The notes below the pieces were generated by a model. It saw only the letters and a program-made list of their open reading frames with translations, did no database searches and was not told the DNA's origin. Source: Candidatus Heimdallarchaeota archaeon (lineage in GTDB: Archaea > Asgardarchaeota > Heimdallarchaeia > Heimdallarchaeales > Heimdallarchaeaceae). Taken from it: 21,120 nucleotides of DNA. A program made the position numbers and the translations under genes. Shown here one piece after another: positions 1 to 8,711 of this stretch (within the stretch, counting starts at the first letter, position 1; the number at the start of each line of letters is the position of its first letter). The stretch spans positions 1-21,120 of the forward strand of contig JAEOTK010000006.1 of the NCBI GenBank assembly GCA_016839875.1, written 5' to 3'.

Positions 1-1
1 A

Positions 2-1750
2 CTTATCGGGTTGCTTTCTATATTTAGCATCTACCTCGTTGTTTCTAGTGAAACACTTACATTCTCATACAAAAGGTATCTTTACCTTTTAGGAATTTTT
101 GCTCTTCCACTTCTAACGGGAATTTTATGGGCATTACATATTCTACAAATCCCTGGAGTAGAAGAATTTTTGTTGAGATTATTCATTACTCCTTCAGAAA
201 ATGTGGTGAATCTTCAATGGATTGGGATTTCTCTTCCCGAAACAGTTACGTACCTAGAAAATGCTCATAAAGCAACGTTCTTTTCATCAGCATTTTCATT
301 ATTTATTGCTTCTATGTTTGCTGGAACCTGGTTAATATTCAAAGCTATAGGTATCTTCAAATCTAGCAAGAAACACAAAGAGTTGCTTCTATGGCTAGTC
401 TTCTTCTATAGTTTCTGGCAAGCATTCTTTGGGATGGGTTCAATTCGTTATCTTTCTCCAATACTTGTTCCAGCTGCAATTATCTTCATAATAGGTCTTG
501 ATTCAGTAGTTTCATTTCTAAATAAGAGAGATGGAAAAGAACGAGATGGTTTTTTGGCATATATTTTCATTATAGCTAGTGCTTATCTTTCTCTCTATCC
601 GATTCTACCATTTGAAATAATCAAGGAGGATTTTCATATACGATGGTATCATGCTCATACTAGAATAGGGTCTTTACTAGGATACATTCTTTTATTCAGT
701 CTTATCACATTTTTCCTTCTGTGGAAAGAACGAGAGTTGAAGTTAAGCTTTTCTCTAATTTATGTCAAGAAATTTAACCTTCGAAAAATAATTTCAGGTT
801 TTCTTGTTTTCATTGTATTCTTTGTTCCATTTGGTGCCCAAGCAGCTCTAATAGTTTATGAAAAATTTGATCTTAATGCCTTTCAAACGAATTATACGCA
901 TGAAAATAGATTCACCTATCAGCAACTTGTAGATGCAATAAATAGACTTGGTTTTGAGGATGACCAAGTTGTATTATCAATCAATACTCCTGGTCTTGAA
1001 TACTACACTTCTCAACCTGTAATAGATCTATTTATGGTTGGATTGGTAACGGGTTCTGGATTTTACAATTCAACGTTTCCATTACAAATTCAGAATGTAA
1101 CTAGAACGCTTGAGTTTTTCGAGAAATATCAAGTATCTATATTTGTTGCCCTTAATTCCTCTAATGATTGGTTCCCAGCATATATTGAGCACGTTTATTG
1201 GAATTATATCATTTATAGATTCCTTCATAATAACCTCTACTTCAATTACAGATTTACAAATGAGGAATTTATTTTGTTCACTCTTGAATCTACAGACCCC
1301 TATATTGGTCCAGTTGACATTCAATTAGTAGGAGAAACGAAGAAAGGTAGCATACTCGCACATGCTCCTAATCCAATTTACATTGATAGTAACACATCAA
1401 CAATAGATACAACTATAGATCTAACATCTGTTCCAACAAATGATCCCATTAACATTAGTATCTCTACTCAATATACAATATTTCCAAATGCAACTCCAGC
1501 TATAAACACAGTCTTTCATTCTCTAGATAAACCTACTTCAGAAACCTTCTCAAGAATAACACTATTATCTCTGCCAAGTGAACCTGTGCATTTGATGTCT
1601 ATAACAATGTCAATCCAATATGAAAACCTGGAAGGTATGATACAAGAAATATCGTACAATTTAGGTCCATTAATTGGCAATTCAGTTAATATAACAAGTG
1701 ATAGAGAATCTTGGTTCTATTCAGGTTATAATGGATTTACATTTGTTTAG
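2..1750 (+). CDS. Membrane glycosyltransferase-like protein (GT-C type), 5'-partial
   Basis: The reading frame is open from the left edge, so the real start lies upstream; a TTG at 11 is in frame but falls inside a hydrophobic segment and is unlikely to be the start. The visible part has about six hydrophobic spans in its first 285 residues (roughly 23-45, 90-112, 125-165, 180-200, 218-238, 258-282, counted from position 11). A soluble, N-glycosylation-sequon-rich domain of about 290 residues follows, presumably outside the cell. The segment around residues 145-160 (RYLSPILVPAAIIF) resembles the conserved 'RY-LxP' span of ArnT/PMT-like GT-C glycosyltransferases, which move sugars from lipid carriers in the membrane. 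The N-terminal loop with the catalytic acidic residues is not in the window, so activity cannot be judged. It converges on the FtsX genes with 48 bases between the ends. The family call is an inference from topology and one weak motif. Confidence 0.5.
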   Translation, partial: LIGLLSIFSIYLVVSSETLTFSYKRYLYLLGIFALPLLTGILWALHILQIPGVEEFLLRLFITPSENVVNLQWIGISLPETVTYLENAHKATFFSSAFSLFIASMFAGTWLIFKAIGIFKSSKKHKELLLWLVFFYSFWQAFFGMGSIRYLSPILVPAAIIFIIGLDSVVSFLNKRDGKERDGFLAYIFIIASAYLSLYPILPFEIIKEDFHIRWYHAHTRIGSLLGYILLFSLITFFLLWKERELKLSFSLIYVKKFNLRKIISGFLVFIVFFVPFGAQAALIVYEKFDLNAFQTNYTHENRFTYQQLVDAINRLGFEDDQVVLSINTPGLEYYTSQPVIDLFMVGLVTGSGFYNSTFPLQIQNVTRTLEFFEKYQVSIFVALNSSNDWFPAYIEHVYWNYIIYRFLHNNLYFNYRFTNEEFILFTLESTDPYIGPVDIQLVGETKKGSILAHAPNPIYIDSNTSTIDTTIDLTSVPTNDPINISISTQYTIFPNATPAINTVFHSLDKPTSETFSRITLLSLPSEPVHLMSITMSIQYENLEGMIQEISYNLGPLIGNSVNITSDRESWFYSGYNGFTFV

Positions 1751-1798
1751 CTAAATCCTAACTCTTCAAACCAAATAACAAAATCTAACTATTTTGAT

Positions 1799-4700
1799 TT
1801 ATCTTCTAGTGTAGATTATTGATTTTTCTTCTTTACCTTTTCGGGCAATGAAGACAGTTGAAATCGTAGCTACGAAAATCATCAATAATAGATTCAAGAA
1901 GAATATTCCCCAGCTACCTGAAGGTGTAAACGTATGTCCAAAGAAAACAGTTTGATTTGCTGCTGATAATAACCTTAATACTGCTAATCCAATACCATAT
2001 CCAAGAAACGATGAAATAAATGCAATAAAACCTAAGCGAGAGAAGACGTTCAAAATGGTAGAGAAGTTAGTTCCTCCAATCATTCTTACAATAGTTGTTT
2101 CTCTTCGACTCTCTCGATAAACATTTTGTAAAATAGTGAACATATTCACAATAACTATCAAAAGAATCAAGATTACTTCTGCGTAAGCTAAAGTATAAGT
2201 GAACAGTAGAGAACCCTTTAGATAATAATCCATATACTCGAAAGATAATGAAACTATGAATTCAAATCCTGCAAGTGGTTTGAATGGGATTTTCAACCAT
2301 TCTTCATCTGTTTCACTACTTATAATAATTTGAATAGTTTCTCTTCCTGGTTCAAATGTTCTTTTCAGATTAAGTATTTGTCCATTTTTCATATAAACAG
2401 TCAAGTTTACAGGTCCATATGATGTGAACAGAGAAATTCTTGAGGATAGAAATGTTGAGGTATTGTATTCACCATATAATATTGTAGATAACAGTACTGG
2501 GAGATTGTATACCTTTGAACCATTATCATATCTAAATTCAAAAATAACGGTTTTCTTGGGTGAAGCTATTGAGAAGATAACCTCGTGATTTTGCTTGTAG
2601 ATCTGAAAAGGAACGGCAATTGTTTCACTACTATAACGAGTGAAATAACAAACATATTCTCCAAAATCAAGACTTGTTTCAGCTATCCCTTCAGAATCAG
2701 TTTTTAAAGTGATGATTCTGTTTCCTTGATGATCCCGTATAACGCAGTATTGATCATCTATTGGAACGTCAACAAAGATATCTTTCACATTCAATTTAAC
2801 ATCTATTCCCCCAATAATTATGTCTTGGAATAATCCATCATTTGTGCTGAAAGGTAAAGTGTAAATCTGGTTACTTATGTTTAGGATAACATTGTATCCT
2901 CCTTGTAAAGCATAGAAGTACACTCTTCCATCTGTATCAGTTGTAAGATTATACAATGTGCTGTTGTAGAAACTGTTAATCGTGATGTTTGAATCTGAAT
3001 AGGGACTAAAAACACCTCCTGATTCAGTTTGAATTGTTAGATTTATTGGAACATAATCCAATCCAACATTGAAAGAATATACTAATGTTTTCGTATTATA
3101 AAATGAATCAGTCATTATGAAAGTAAGAGTATGTGTTCCTGGAATATGATAATCTAACAATACTATACCATCATAAGTGTATAAGATGCTCTCTTGATCT
3201 TGAAAGAATAATATCTTTGCTGCGTCGCTTGAAACTTTGAGTAAAACAAGCATTTCTTCATTACCTTTATTTGGAGAATGAATTTCCAGAGTTGGTGTTT
3301 GTGTATCAATTTCAATCCTTTCTAGAACTACATTCGACGGGAACCCAACGAGAGTACTAATTATATCGTATTTACCATCAGTTAAGAATACAACAGAATC
3401 TTGATTCAAAGTTGATGAATAATCAAAATATGGGAATTCCAAGGTTATTTCTCCAGTATGAGTTGCGTTAATGTGATTCGTTGTTAAATTAGAAGAATTA
3501 AGCCCAGAGTTTATTTGAAAATTCCACTGCCTTGTCCTTTGAACAAAGCCAGGGTGATTGAATTCTATTTCTAGATCATACTCTCCTGGATAGAGAAAGA
3601 TTCTTTCAGAATCTAACAAATATCTTGACAGACTTACTGGTCCGATCAGGGTGAGTCTTAAGTTTACATAAAGATGGTTTGTGAAAACTTGGAGATCAAT
3701 AAAACTTTGATTAATTAAACCAGAATATTCATGAGAGAGATAGAAATCTATGGGAATTCCACCTGTGGAATTAACTACTGTAAATTCATAGTATATATTC
3801 ACCAAATTACCTGCTAAATCCTCACCTTTAATTTCTAATGTATGGAGACCGTTCTCTACAGGAATAATTATAATGTCTTCAAAAATTTCAGAAAATGCTA
3901 AGCTGTCCCAAGAGAAACTAACTTGTGATAATGTTTCATTTGAACTGAGAAATATTGTTCCTCCAGACTCAACAAGAGAACCATTAATTTCGTTCAGTGT
4001 TATATTTGGGGCAAAATTATCGATGTCAATTTGATAAGATTCGAAGTGCCAGATTGAAAATAGTTGCGCTGCTAGATGCAAGGTGTGATTTCCAGAATCT
4101 AATCCTGATGTTGAAATTATTCCATCTTGTGGGATTGGGGTGTCACTATTGCTATCCCAGTGGTAGAGAATAGAAGAAGCTAGTGTGTTATACCATACTT
4201 GTACAGAAGCATTTCTTGGAAGCACTCCATGATGTGGGAGACCTAAAGTCCCAATTGCATCTGGTGAACTAGTTACCACAAAATAGAAAGACCAAGTTGA
4301 GCTTTGATCCTCAGTTTCAGTTTTTATTTCAACTCTATGGATGCCTTCTTCAAAAGGTACAGGAATTATATTCAAGTCTGAAACTCCAGTCCACCCATCA
4401 TTATCCCAACTATAGTATGTATTCTGGCTAAAGAACAGTGTACTATTAAGAACAAGAAGACTCAGAGGTAAGATTTGAGAACCATTCAGAGCATTCGTAA
4501 ACGCAAAAGTTTCAGGATAATCTCTCGACATTGTGAAAAATAACTTTGATTCAACATAATTTCTACTTTTATCACCACTTCCAGGATAATCTTCATTAAA
4601 AGCGATAAAGGTTATAGAATGCTGTCCTTCATCAAAAGGAACTAAAATACCAGGGGGAGAAGTGACTCCTTCTATGTTTAGAAAGTATTCTTGTATGGTT

Positions 4701-6001
4701 AATTGATTATCATCATAATAAAAATAGATAGAATAACCATTAGTTGCGCTTGCAGATACGTTGAGGGATTTTCCAATTATGACACTATTGTTTATTGGAG
4801 AATCAACATAGATACTTGGATGTCTATTAATTAGCTCAATCTCGATATCATTAACTTCTTGTGTAACAATACTTGCTCGTTGTCTATATCTTCCAAGCTC
4901 AGCATCAATGAAATAACTACCATTGCTTACAGTAAATGAGACTTCACCATTGCTGTCAGAGTATTCAACATAATCACTACCCCATAAGGCTCTTTCAGCT
5001 ATTAGCTGTCTGTAGATTGTTACCTCTGCTCCAACAATCGGTTCATCTTCACTGGTTTCTATCCTAACATTAACTTCTCTTTCTACATATGAAACGAATA
5101 CATTTTCTGTTGTATTGTCTAATAGAATGAAGTTAAAGGGTTCAGAGAACTCTCTCCCAACTTCGGCTTGAATCTCATATTCTCCAAAAGGTAGGGTAAG
5201 CTGAACAAAATTAGTATTGTAAAAAATCTCTTCTGTAATGAGAATTCCTTTTTTATTTCTGATGTAAACTGTTCCATTTAACTCTTGAATGCTTCCAGGT
5301 GTTTGTATATTAACAGAAAGTACATGCTCATTTGTGACCAAATCCCTTAGTATTTCTTTATCAGGAATAACGTTCAGATCAATTCTTACTCTTATATGTG
5401 TTACATAATTATATGTTTCAAAGGAAAAGAATTGTCCAACCCAGAGAGGGGCAATAATTTCATCATCTAACAAGGTCCCAGATATGAAGATAGATTTCAC
5501 TCTCAATTCAAGAGCTGAGTTAGATCTTGTTGAGAAGACAGTAAAGTAATCTCCTACTGATAGCTTATTCCTTTCAGCAAAACTTATACCAATACTCACG
5601 TCAAAGGTATCGTTTCTTTCAAGAGCAAAACCTTCTATATAATCCACATCGAAATATTCATCGAATTTACTTACTTCAACTCCTCTAAAGTATACTGCTG
5701 TGTCTTTATACACAGCTGCGGTCATAACCTCAGGACTAACGTCTAGCACACCATGAAGTGAGTTGATGGTATCAGCTAACTCTGTTGGCAGTACACTTGT
5801 GTAAGGAGTAGAAGCTCTTGGATTTGATATTACTAAGACACTCTCGCTTTCACCTAGATAAGTAGAGGTTGATTCAATAATATTTAACATAAGAATTCCT
5901 CCTCCTGTAATAATAGTTGAGCTTATCAAGAAGCCAATGAAAGCTATAATCATTCTTTTCTTTGGGAGTAAATTGTAAAGAAAGATTTTATGCAAATCCA
6001 T
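1799..6001 (-). CDS. FtsX/MacB-type permease with giant extracellular Ig-like and carboxypeptidase-regulatory-like domain
   Basis: 1400 residues. An N-terminal span (about 16-41) is followed by a MacB periplasmic-core-like region (about 42-235), roughly 1000 residues of beta-rich modules, and three C-terminal spans (about 1266-1292, 1318-1346, 1362-1386). The FtsX coupling-loop signature lies between the first two C-terminal spans (residues 1297-1320, ESRRETTIVRMIGGTNFSTI). FtsX/MacB proteins normally have 380-650 residues; the excess is the ectodomain. Five modules share an aromatic-Asp ... G-x-H pattern (D430, D533, D616, D699, D935 with G459, G553, G637, G718, G955). Others carry G-x-Y hairpins typical of carboxypeptidase-regulatory-like folds (near 273, 361, 806, 876, 1034, 1114). 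The start codon overlaps the stop of the upstream permease by one base (TAATG) and has a strong Shine-Dalgarno, so the two are coupled and probably form a heterodimer. No ABC ATPase is encoded nearby. The substrate is unknown; it could be a transporter or an envelope mechanotransmission complex. Confidence 0.85.
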   Translation of the reverse strand: MDLHKIFLYNLLPKKRMIIAFIGFLISSTIITGGGILMLNIIESTSTYLGESESVLVISNPRASTPYTSVLPTELADTINSLHGVLDVSPEVMTAAVYKDTAVYFRGVEVSKFDEYFDVDYIEGFALERNDTFDVSIGISFAERNKLSVGDYFTVFSTRSNSALELRVKSIFISGTLLDDEIIAPLWVGQFFSFETYNYVTHIRVRIDLNVIPDKEILRDLVTNEHVLSVNIQTPGSIQELNGTVYIRNKKGILITEEIFYNTNFVQLTLPFGEYEIQAEVGREFSEPFNFILLDNTTENVFVSYVEREVNVRIETSEDEPIVGAEVTIYRQLIAERALWGSDYVEYSDSNGEVSFTVSNGSYFIDAELGRYRQRASIVTQEVNDIEIELINRHPSIYVDSPINNSVIIGKSLNVSASATNGYSIYFYYDDNQLTIQEYFLNIEGVTSPPGILVPFDEGQHSITFIAFNEDYPGSGDKSRNYVESKLFFTMSRDYPETFAFTNALNGSQILPLSLLVLNSTLFFSQNTYYSWDNDGWTGVSDLNIIPVPFEEGIHRVEIKTETEDQSSTWSFYFVVTSSPDAIGTLGLPHHGVLPRNASVQVWYNTLASSILYHWDSNSDTPIPQDGIISTSGLDSGNHTLHLAAQLFSIWHFESYQIDIDNFAPNITLNEINGSLVESGGTIFLSSNETLSQVSFSWDSLAFSEIFEDIIIIPVENGLHTLEIKGEDLAGNLVNIYYEFTVVNSTGGIPIDFYLSHEYSGLINQSFIDLQVFTNHLYVNLRLTLIGPVSLSRYLLDSERIFLYPGEYDLEIEFNHPGFVQRTRQWNFQINSGLNSSNLTTNHINATHTGEITLEFPYFDYSSTLNQDSVVFLTDGKYDIISTLVGFPSNVVLERIEIDTQTPTLEIHSPNKGNEEMLVLLKVSSDAAKILFFQDQESILYTYDGIVLLDYHIPGTHTLTFIMTDSFYNTKTLVYSFNVGLDYVPINLTIQTESGGVFSPYSDSNITINSFYNSTLYNLTTDTDGRVYFYALQGGYNVILNISNQIYTLPFSTNDGLFQDIIIGGIDVKLNVKDIFVDVPIDDQYCVIRDHQGNRIITLKTDSEGIAETSLDFGEYVCYFTRYSSETIAVPFQIYKQNHEVIFSIASPKKTVIFEFRYDNGSKVYNLPVLLSTILYGEYNTSTFLSSRISLFTSYGPVNLTVYMKNGQILNLKRTFEPGRETIQIIISSETDEEWLKIPFKPLAGFEFIVSLSFEYMDYYLKGSLLFTYTLAYAEVILILLIVIVNMFTILQNVYRESRRETTIVRMIGGTNFSTILNVFSRLGFIAFISSFLGYGIGLAVLRLLSAANQTVFFGHTFTPSGSWGIFFLNLLLMIFVATISTVFIARKGKEEKSIIYTRR

Positions 6002-7173
6002 TAAAGTTCCTCCTTGATAACTTTGATTTGTGATGCTTTTAATGCTGGATAGATTCCAGAAAGTAAAGATAGTCCAAGTGAAAATAGAAAAATAATTCCA
6101 ATAAGAGTCAGATCAGTTTTCAGTGCTATAAATGGTAAACCAATGAATGCTGATACACCTGCTACAATGCCACTAACGGCTAAATAACCAACAATGAGTG
6201 AAAGAATGGCAGAAATAAGACCTATAAATAAAGCTTGCATCATAAACAAAGTTATTATCTGTATTTTTGTTGAGCCTATAGATCTTAAAATGAAAATTTC
6301 TTCTTCACTTTCTCTAACTAAGGTATAGATACTATACGTTATAGAAACAAGCATCAAGACGAAAAATAATATTTGTAGAAGTGTTAGAGTCTGTATCACT
6401 TCTTCTGTTGCATATCTTATGAAGTTTTGAGTTTGTTTCTGTTCAATGATTTCTAGTGTGCTGTGTTCTGCCAATATTTCTTCTACAATTTTTTCCAGTT
6501 CTCTAGTATCTAATATTCTAAATTCTATGAAAGAATAATAATCAAGGGGAACATCGAACTGGAAGTTTGCCAGAGAACCAAGAATTTCTATGTCATATTC
6601 ATGACCAGATTCAATGACATTTTTAACAGTATAATTCCCTACAAATGGTGTAGTCAGAGTCTCATTCACATATAAATCAGGGATTTCAATTTGCATATTA
6701 GCACCAACTCCTGAAGTAAGAAATGATTGAATCTGTTGACCGATAATTATTTCATCCTCTTGAGGTTCATGTACGGGATACGCATAATTGTGAGATTGAT
6801 AATATTCAAAATTCGTGAAATTAAGCAACCGCAGATGTGTTTGCCGCATTTCTCCCGTTTCACCCGTTATAGTTACAGGTAGATATAATTGTGGTACTAT
6901 AACTTCTACATTAGGAGTTGTTATTGAATACTCTTCAAGAAATGTTAAAACACTTTGATCAATTCTGCTTTTCGATAAACTCTCTCCGCTTTCTATTAGT
7001 AAAAGATAATTTGAATGTTGAAGTATTGATGCCATTCCACTTATATTGCTAGCATACCCTCTCACTAACAGTGTTGTTGCTATATAGATAACTAATGCTA
7101 GTGTAAGAGTTAATATTGCTTGATAAGTTCTTTTTCTATTATGAAAAAAGAATCTAACAGTGAATCTTAGCAT
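6001..7173 (-). CDS. MacB/FtsX-family ABC transporter permease
   Basis: 390 residues, the normal size for this family. Topology is one N-terminal span (about 18-37), an extracellular MacB-core-like domain (about 40-255), then three spans (about 260-285, 310-345, 355-376). The cytoplasmic coupling loop VRESEEEIFILRSIGSTKIQ (286-305) and the C-terminal signature SGIYPALKASQIKVIKEEL (372-390) are standard for FtsX/MacB permeases and are where the partner ATPase binds. The ATG at 7173 is preceded by an A-rich TATA-like tract about 17-27 bases upstream. It is the first gene of a two-gene unit with the 1400-residue FtsX protein, overlapping it by one base. The ATPase (MacB/LolD-like) is not in the window, so it must be supplied from elsewhere. 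Confidence 0.9.
   Translation of the reverse strand: MLRFTVRFFFHNRKRTYQAILTLTLALVIYIATTLLVRGYASNISGMASILQHSNYLLLIESGESLSKSRIDQSVLTFLEEYSITTPNVEVIVPQLYLPVTITGETGEMRQTHLRLLNFTNFEYYQSHNYAYPVHEPQEDEIIIGQQIQSFLTSGVGANMQIEIPDLYVNETLTTPFVGNYTVKNVIESGHEYDIEILGSLANFQFDVPLDYYSFIEFRILDTRELEKIVEEILAEHSTLEIIEQKQTQNFIRYATEEVIQTLTLLQILFFVLMLVSITYSIYTLVRESEEEIFILRSIGSTKIQIITLFMMQALFIGLISAILSLIVGYLAVSGIVAGVSAFIGLPFIALKTDLTLIGIIFLFSLGLSLLSGIYPALKASQIKVIKEEL
6008..6015 (-). promoter_or_regulatory. Strong Shine-Dalgarno before the giant FtsX gene
   Basis: On the minus strand AAGGAGGA ends six bases before the ATG at 6001 and lies inside the last codons of the upstream permease. With the TAATG stop-start overlap it indicates translational coupling of the two subunits. 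Confidence 0.8.
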
Positions 7174-7189
7174 TAGTTATCACATTGTC

Positions 7190-7200
7190 TTTTTTTATAT
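7190..7200 (-). promoter_or_regulatory. Putative TATA element of the FtsX pair
   Basis: The minus strand reads ATATAAAAAAA, with its middle about 22 bases upstream of the ATG at 7173. This is slightly closer than the usual archaeal TATA-to-start-site distance. It sits in the 90-base gap after the longin-7TM gene, which suggests the FtsX pair has its own promoter. Confidence 0.5.
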
Positions 7201-7263
7201 CTGTCAGAATTTGATTTAAAACTTTATGATTAATAAAATAAAACCTCTCTCCCAATTTTTTTA

Positions 7264-8601
7264 TCACGTTGGTGCAAATAACATGAAGAAGATAATCCTT
7301 TGAACAATCATTGTAATATACAATGAAACGAATAGAGAAAGGATTGATGGAACCCTTGTTTTGGAAGGTGTTACTCTGTTAACGCCTATTCCCAGGAAGA
7401 GAATAAAACCAAAAACAAAGATATTCAAAGGTAAATGAACCGTTAAAGTGAAGAGTAGGGTGTTCTTCTCTCCTTCAAATAACACCGGCGTCGTAGGATT
7501 AAATCCGATTGCTTCAAGGTATTTTACTCCGCTGAAGATATAACTAACTGAAAGAAATAGGATAGCTATAGAAGCGATGTATAATGCATTTTTGTATATC
7601 TGTTTCCATCTCTTATCTCCAAGTATCAATGAGTACATTAATGGAAATAGAAAAACCCAAGTTGCCCAAGTTATCACACCTACTAAAATCTGATCCATAA
7701 CATCACTGAGTTGAAGACTTTGGATAAATTGAGTTATATCAAATTTACTCGAAAAATCTTCTCCCAGAAGTCCACCTGGGAATAGTGCAAGAACTCTAAG
7801 TTCTGATGCATACCCCCCAGCGAAAATCATGAAACTCGAGTATAGTAGAAATGATACTAAAATTGTGAATAAGAAATATGTAGGTAGCAGCTCAGAATAA
7901 CTCGCTCTAGTTGGACGAGACACATAATCTCTGATGAATCTAAATATATCTCTCGCGTATGTGAACTTGAATAGTAAATATATACCAATTGCAGGAATCG
8001 CAATGACTGCTATCAGGAGCAATATATGTAACGTTAAAGCTACAGGATCCGTTAGTCTTGCCAACAAACCATCCCAAATAAAAGTCTTAATACCAAATTC
8101 TGGCATTCCTTCAAAAGGAGGAGAACCAAATACTAACAATAAGTACCAACATAATGCAAGAGAAACAAAGATTGTTGCTAAATAATCCCAAATTCTGAAC
8201 TTTCTCTTTTGAGTATCTAGATACCACAGTTTCTTGTAAATGATTTCTGTTGCATCTTCTTCGAACTCAGTGAGTACTAGACCATCAATTCGTAATTCAC
8301 CATATTTCTCAAAGAAACGTTTTGATATCATATCTAGAAGTTCATATGTATCCTTCATGTCCATTCGCTTGTCAACAGTAATAACAAACAGTAAATCTCC
8401 CCTTTCTTCTTGAAAAATAATTCTTGATGTAACTAGTTCGAATTCAGATATTTTTTCTCTTTGGGTCTCAGAAGCCATCGAATAAATTGCACTCATCAAT
8501 CCTCCAGTTAGTGCAACATCTACTGCTTCTTCCGTTTTTTCAAATTCTTGACTATAAAATATTTGACCATAGGTCGTCAAAATAAGAAGATTCTTTATCA
8601 C
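7264..8601 (-). CDS. Longin-like domain fused to a seven-span membrane protein
   Basis: 445 residues. Residues 1-125 look like a longin/roadblock-type alpha-beta domain. They open with a hydrophobic strand and G-x-hydrophobic turn (IKNLLILTTYGQIFYSQEF). A helix with LTGGLMSAIYSMA (31-43) follows, then strands with FELVTSRIIFQEERGDLLFVITVD (54-77), and a helix ending in F-x-x-x-Y (97-100). This order matches longin domains of adaptor sigma chains and archaeal relatives. The rest is hydrophobic with about seven spans (138-158, 186-212, 240-262, 302-326, 338-357, 381-405, 418-441), so the longin part is probably cytoplasmic. The start is GTG at 8601, with a GGGGA Shine-Dalgarno about eight bases upstream; there is no suitable ATG. 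It lies just upstream of the FtsX pair on the same strand. The architecture is visible in the sequence; the longin assignment is by pattern and the function is unknown. Confidence 0.7.
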   Translation of the reverse strand: MIKNLLILTTYGQIFYSQEFEKTEEAVDVALTGGLMSAIYSMASETQREKISEFELVTSRIIFQEERGDLLFVITVDKRMDMKDTYELLDMISKRFFEKYGELRIDGLVLTEFEEDATEIIYKKLWYLDTQKRKFRIWDYLATIFVSLALCWYLLLVFGSPPFEGMPEFGIKTFIWDGLLARLTDPVALTLHILLLIAVIAIPAIGIYLLFKFTYARDIFRFIRDYVSRPTRASYSELLPTYFLFTILVSFLLYSSFMIFAGGYASELRVLALFPGGLLGEDFSSKFDITQFIQSLQLSDVMDQILVGVITWATWVFLFPLMYSLILGDKRWKQIYKNALYIASIAILFLSVSYIFSGVKYLEAIGFNPTTPVLFEGEKNTLLFTLTVHLPLNIFVFGFILFLGIGVNRVTPSKTRVPSILSLFVSLYITMIVQRIIFFMLFAPT

Positions 8602-8676
8602 TAGTTATTCCCCTTTTCTTATATCTCTGTATATGGATACTCTATCCTAAAAATCTTACGGCTAAAATTTACGCAT

Positions 8677-8682
8677 AAAAAA
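8677..8682 (-). terminator. Possible U-tract terminator after ahcY
   Basis: Six consecutive T residues on the minus strand lie about 30 bases past the ahcY stop codon, inside the 110-base gap before the longin-7TM gene. Archaeal terminators are often U-tracts of this kind. The signal is weak. Confidence 0.3.
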
Positions 8683-8711
8683 GGAGAGAAAACAAGGGGG
8701 ATTACTATTCT

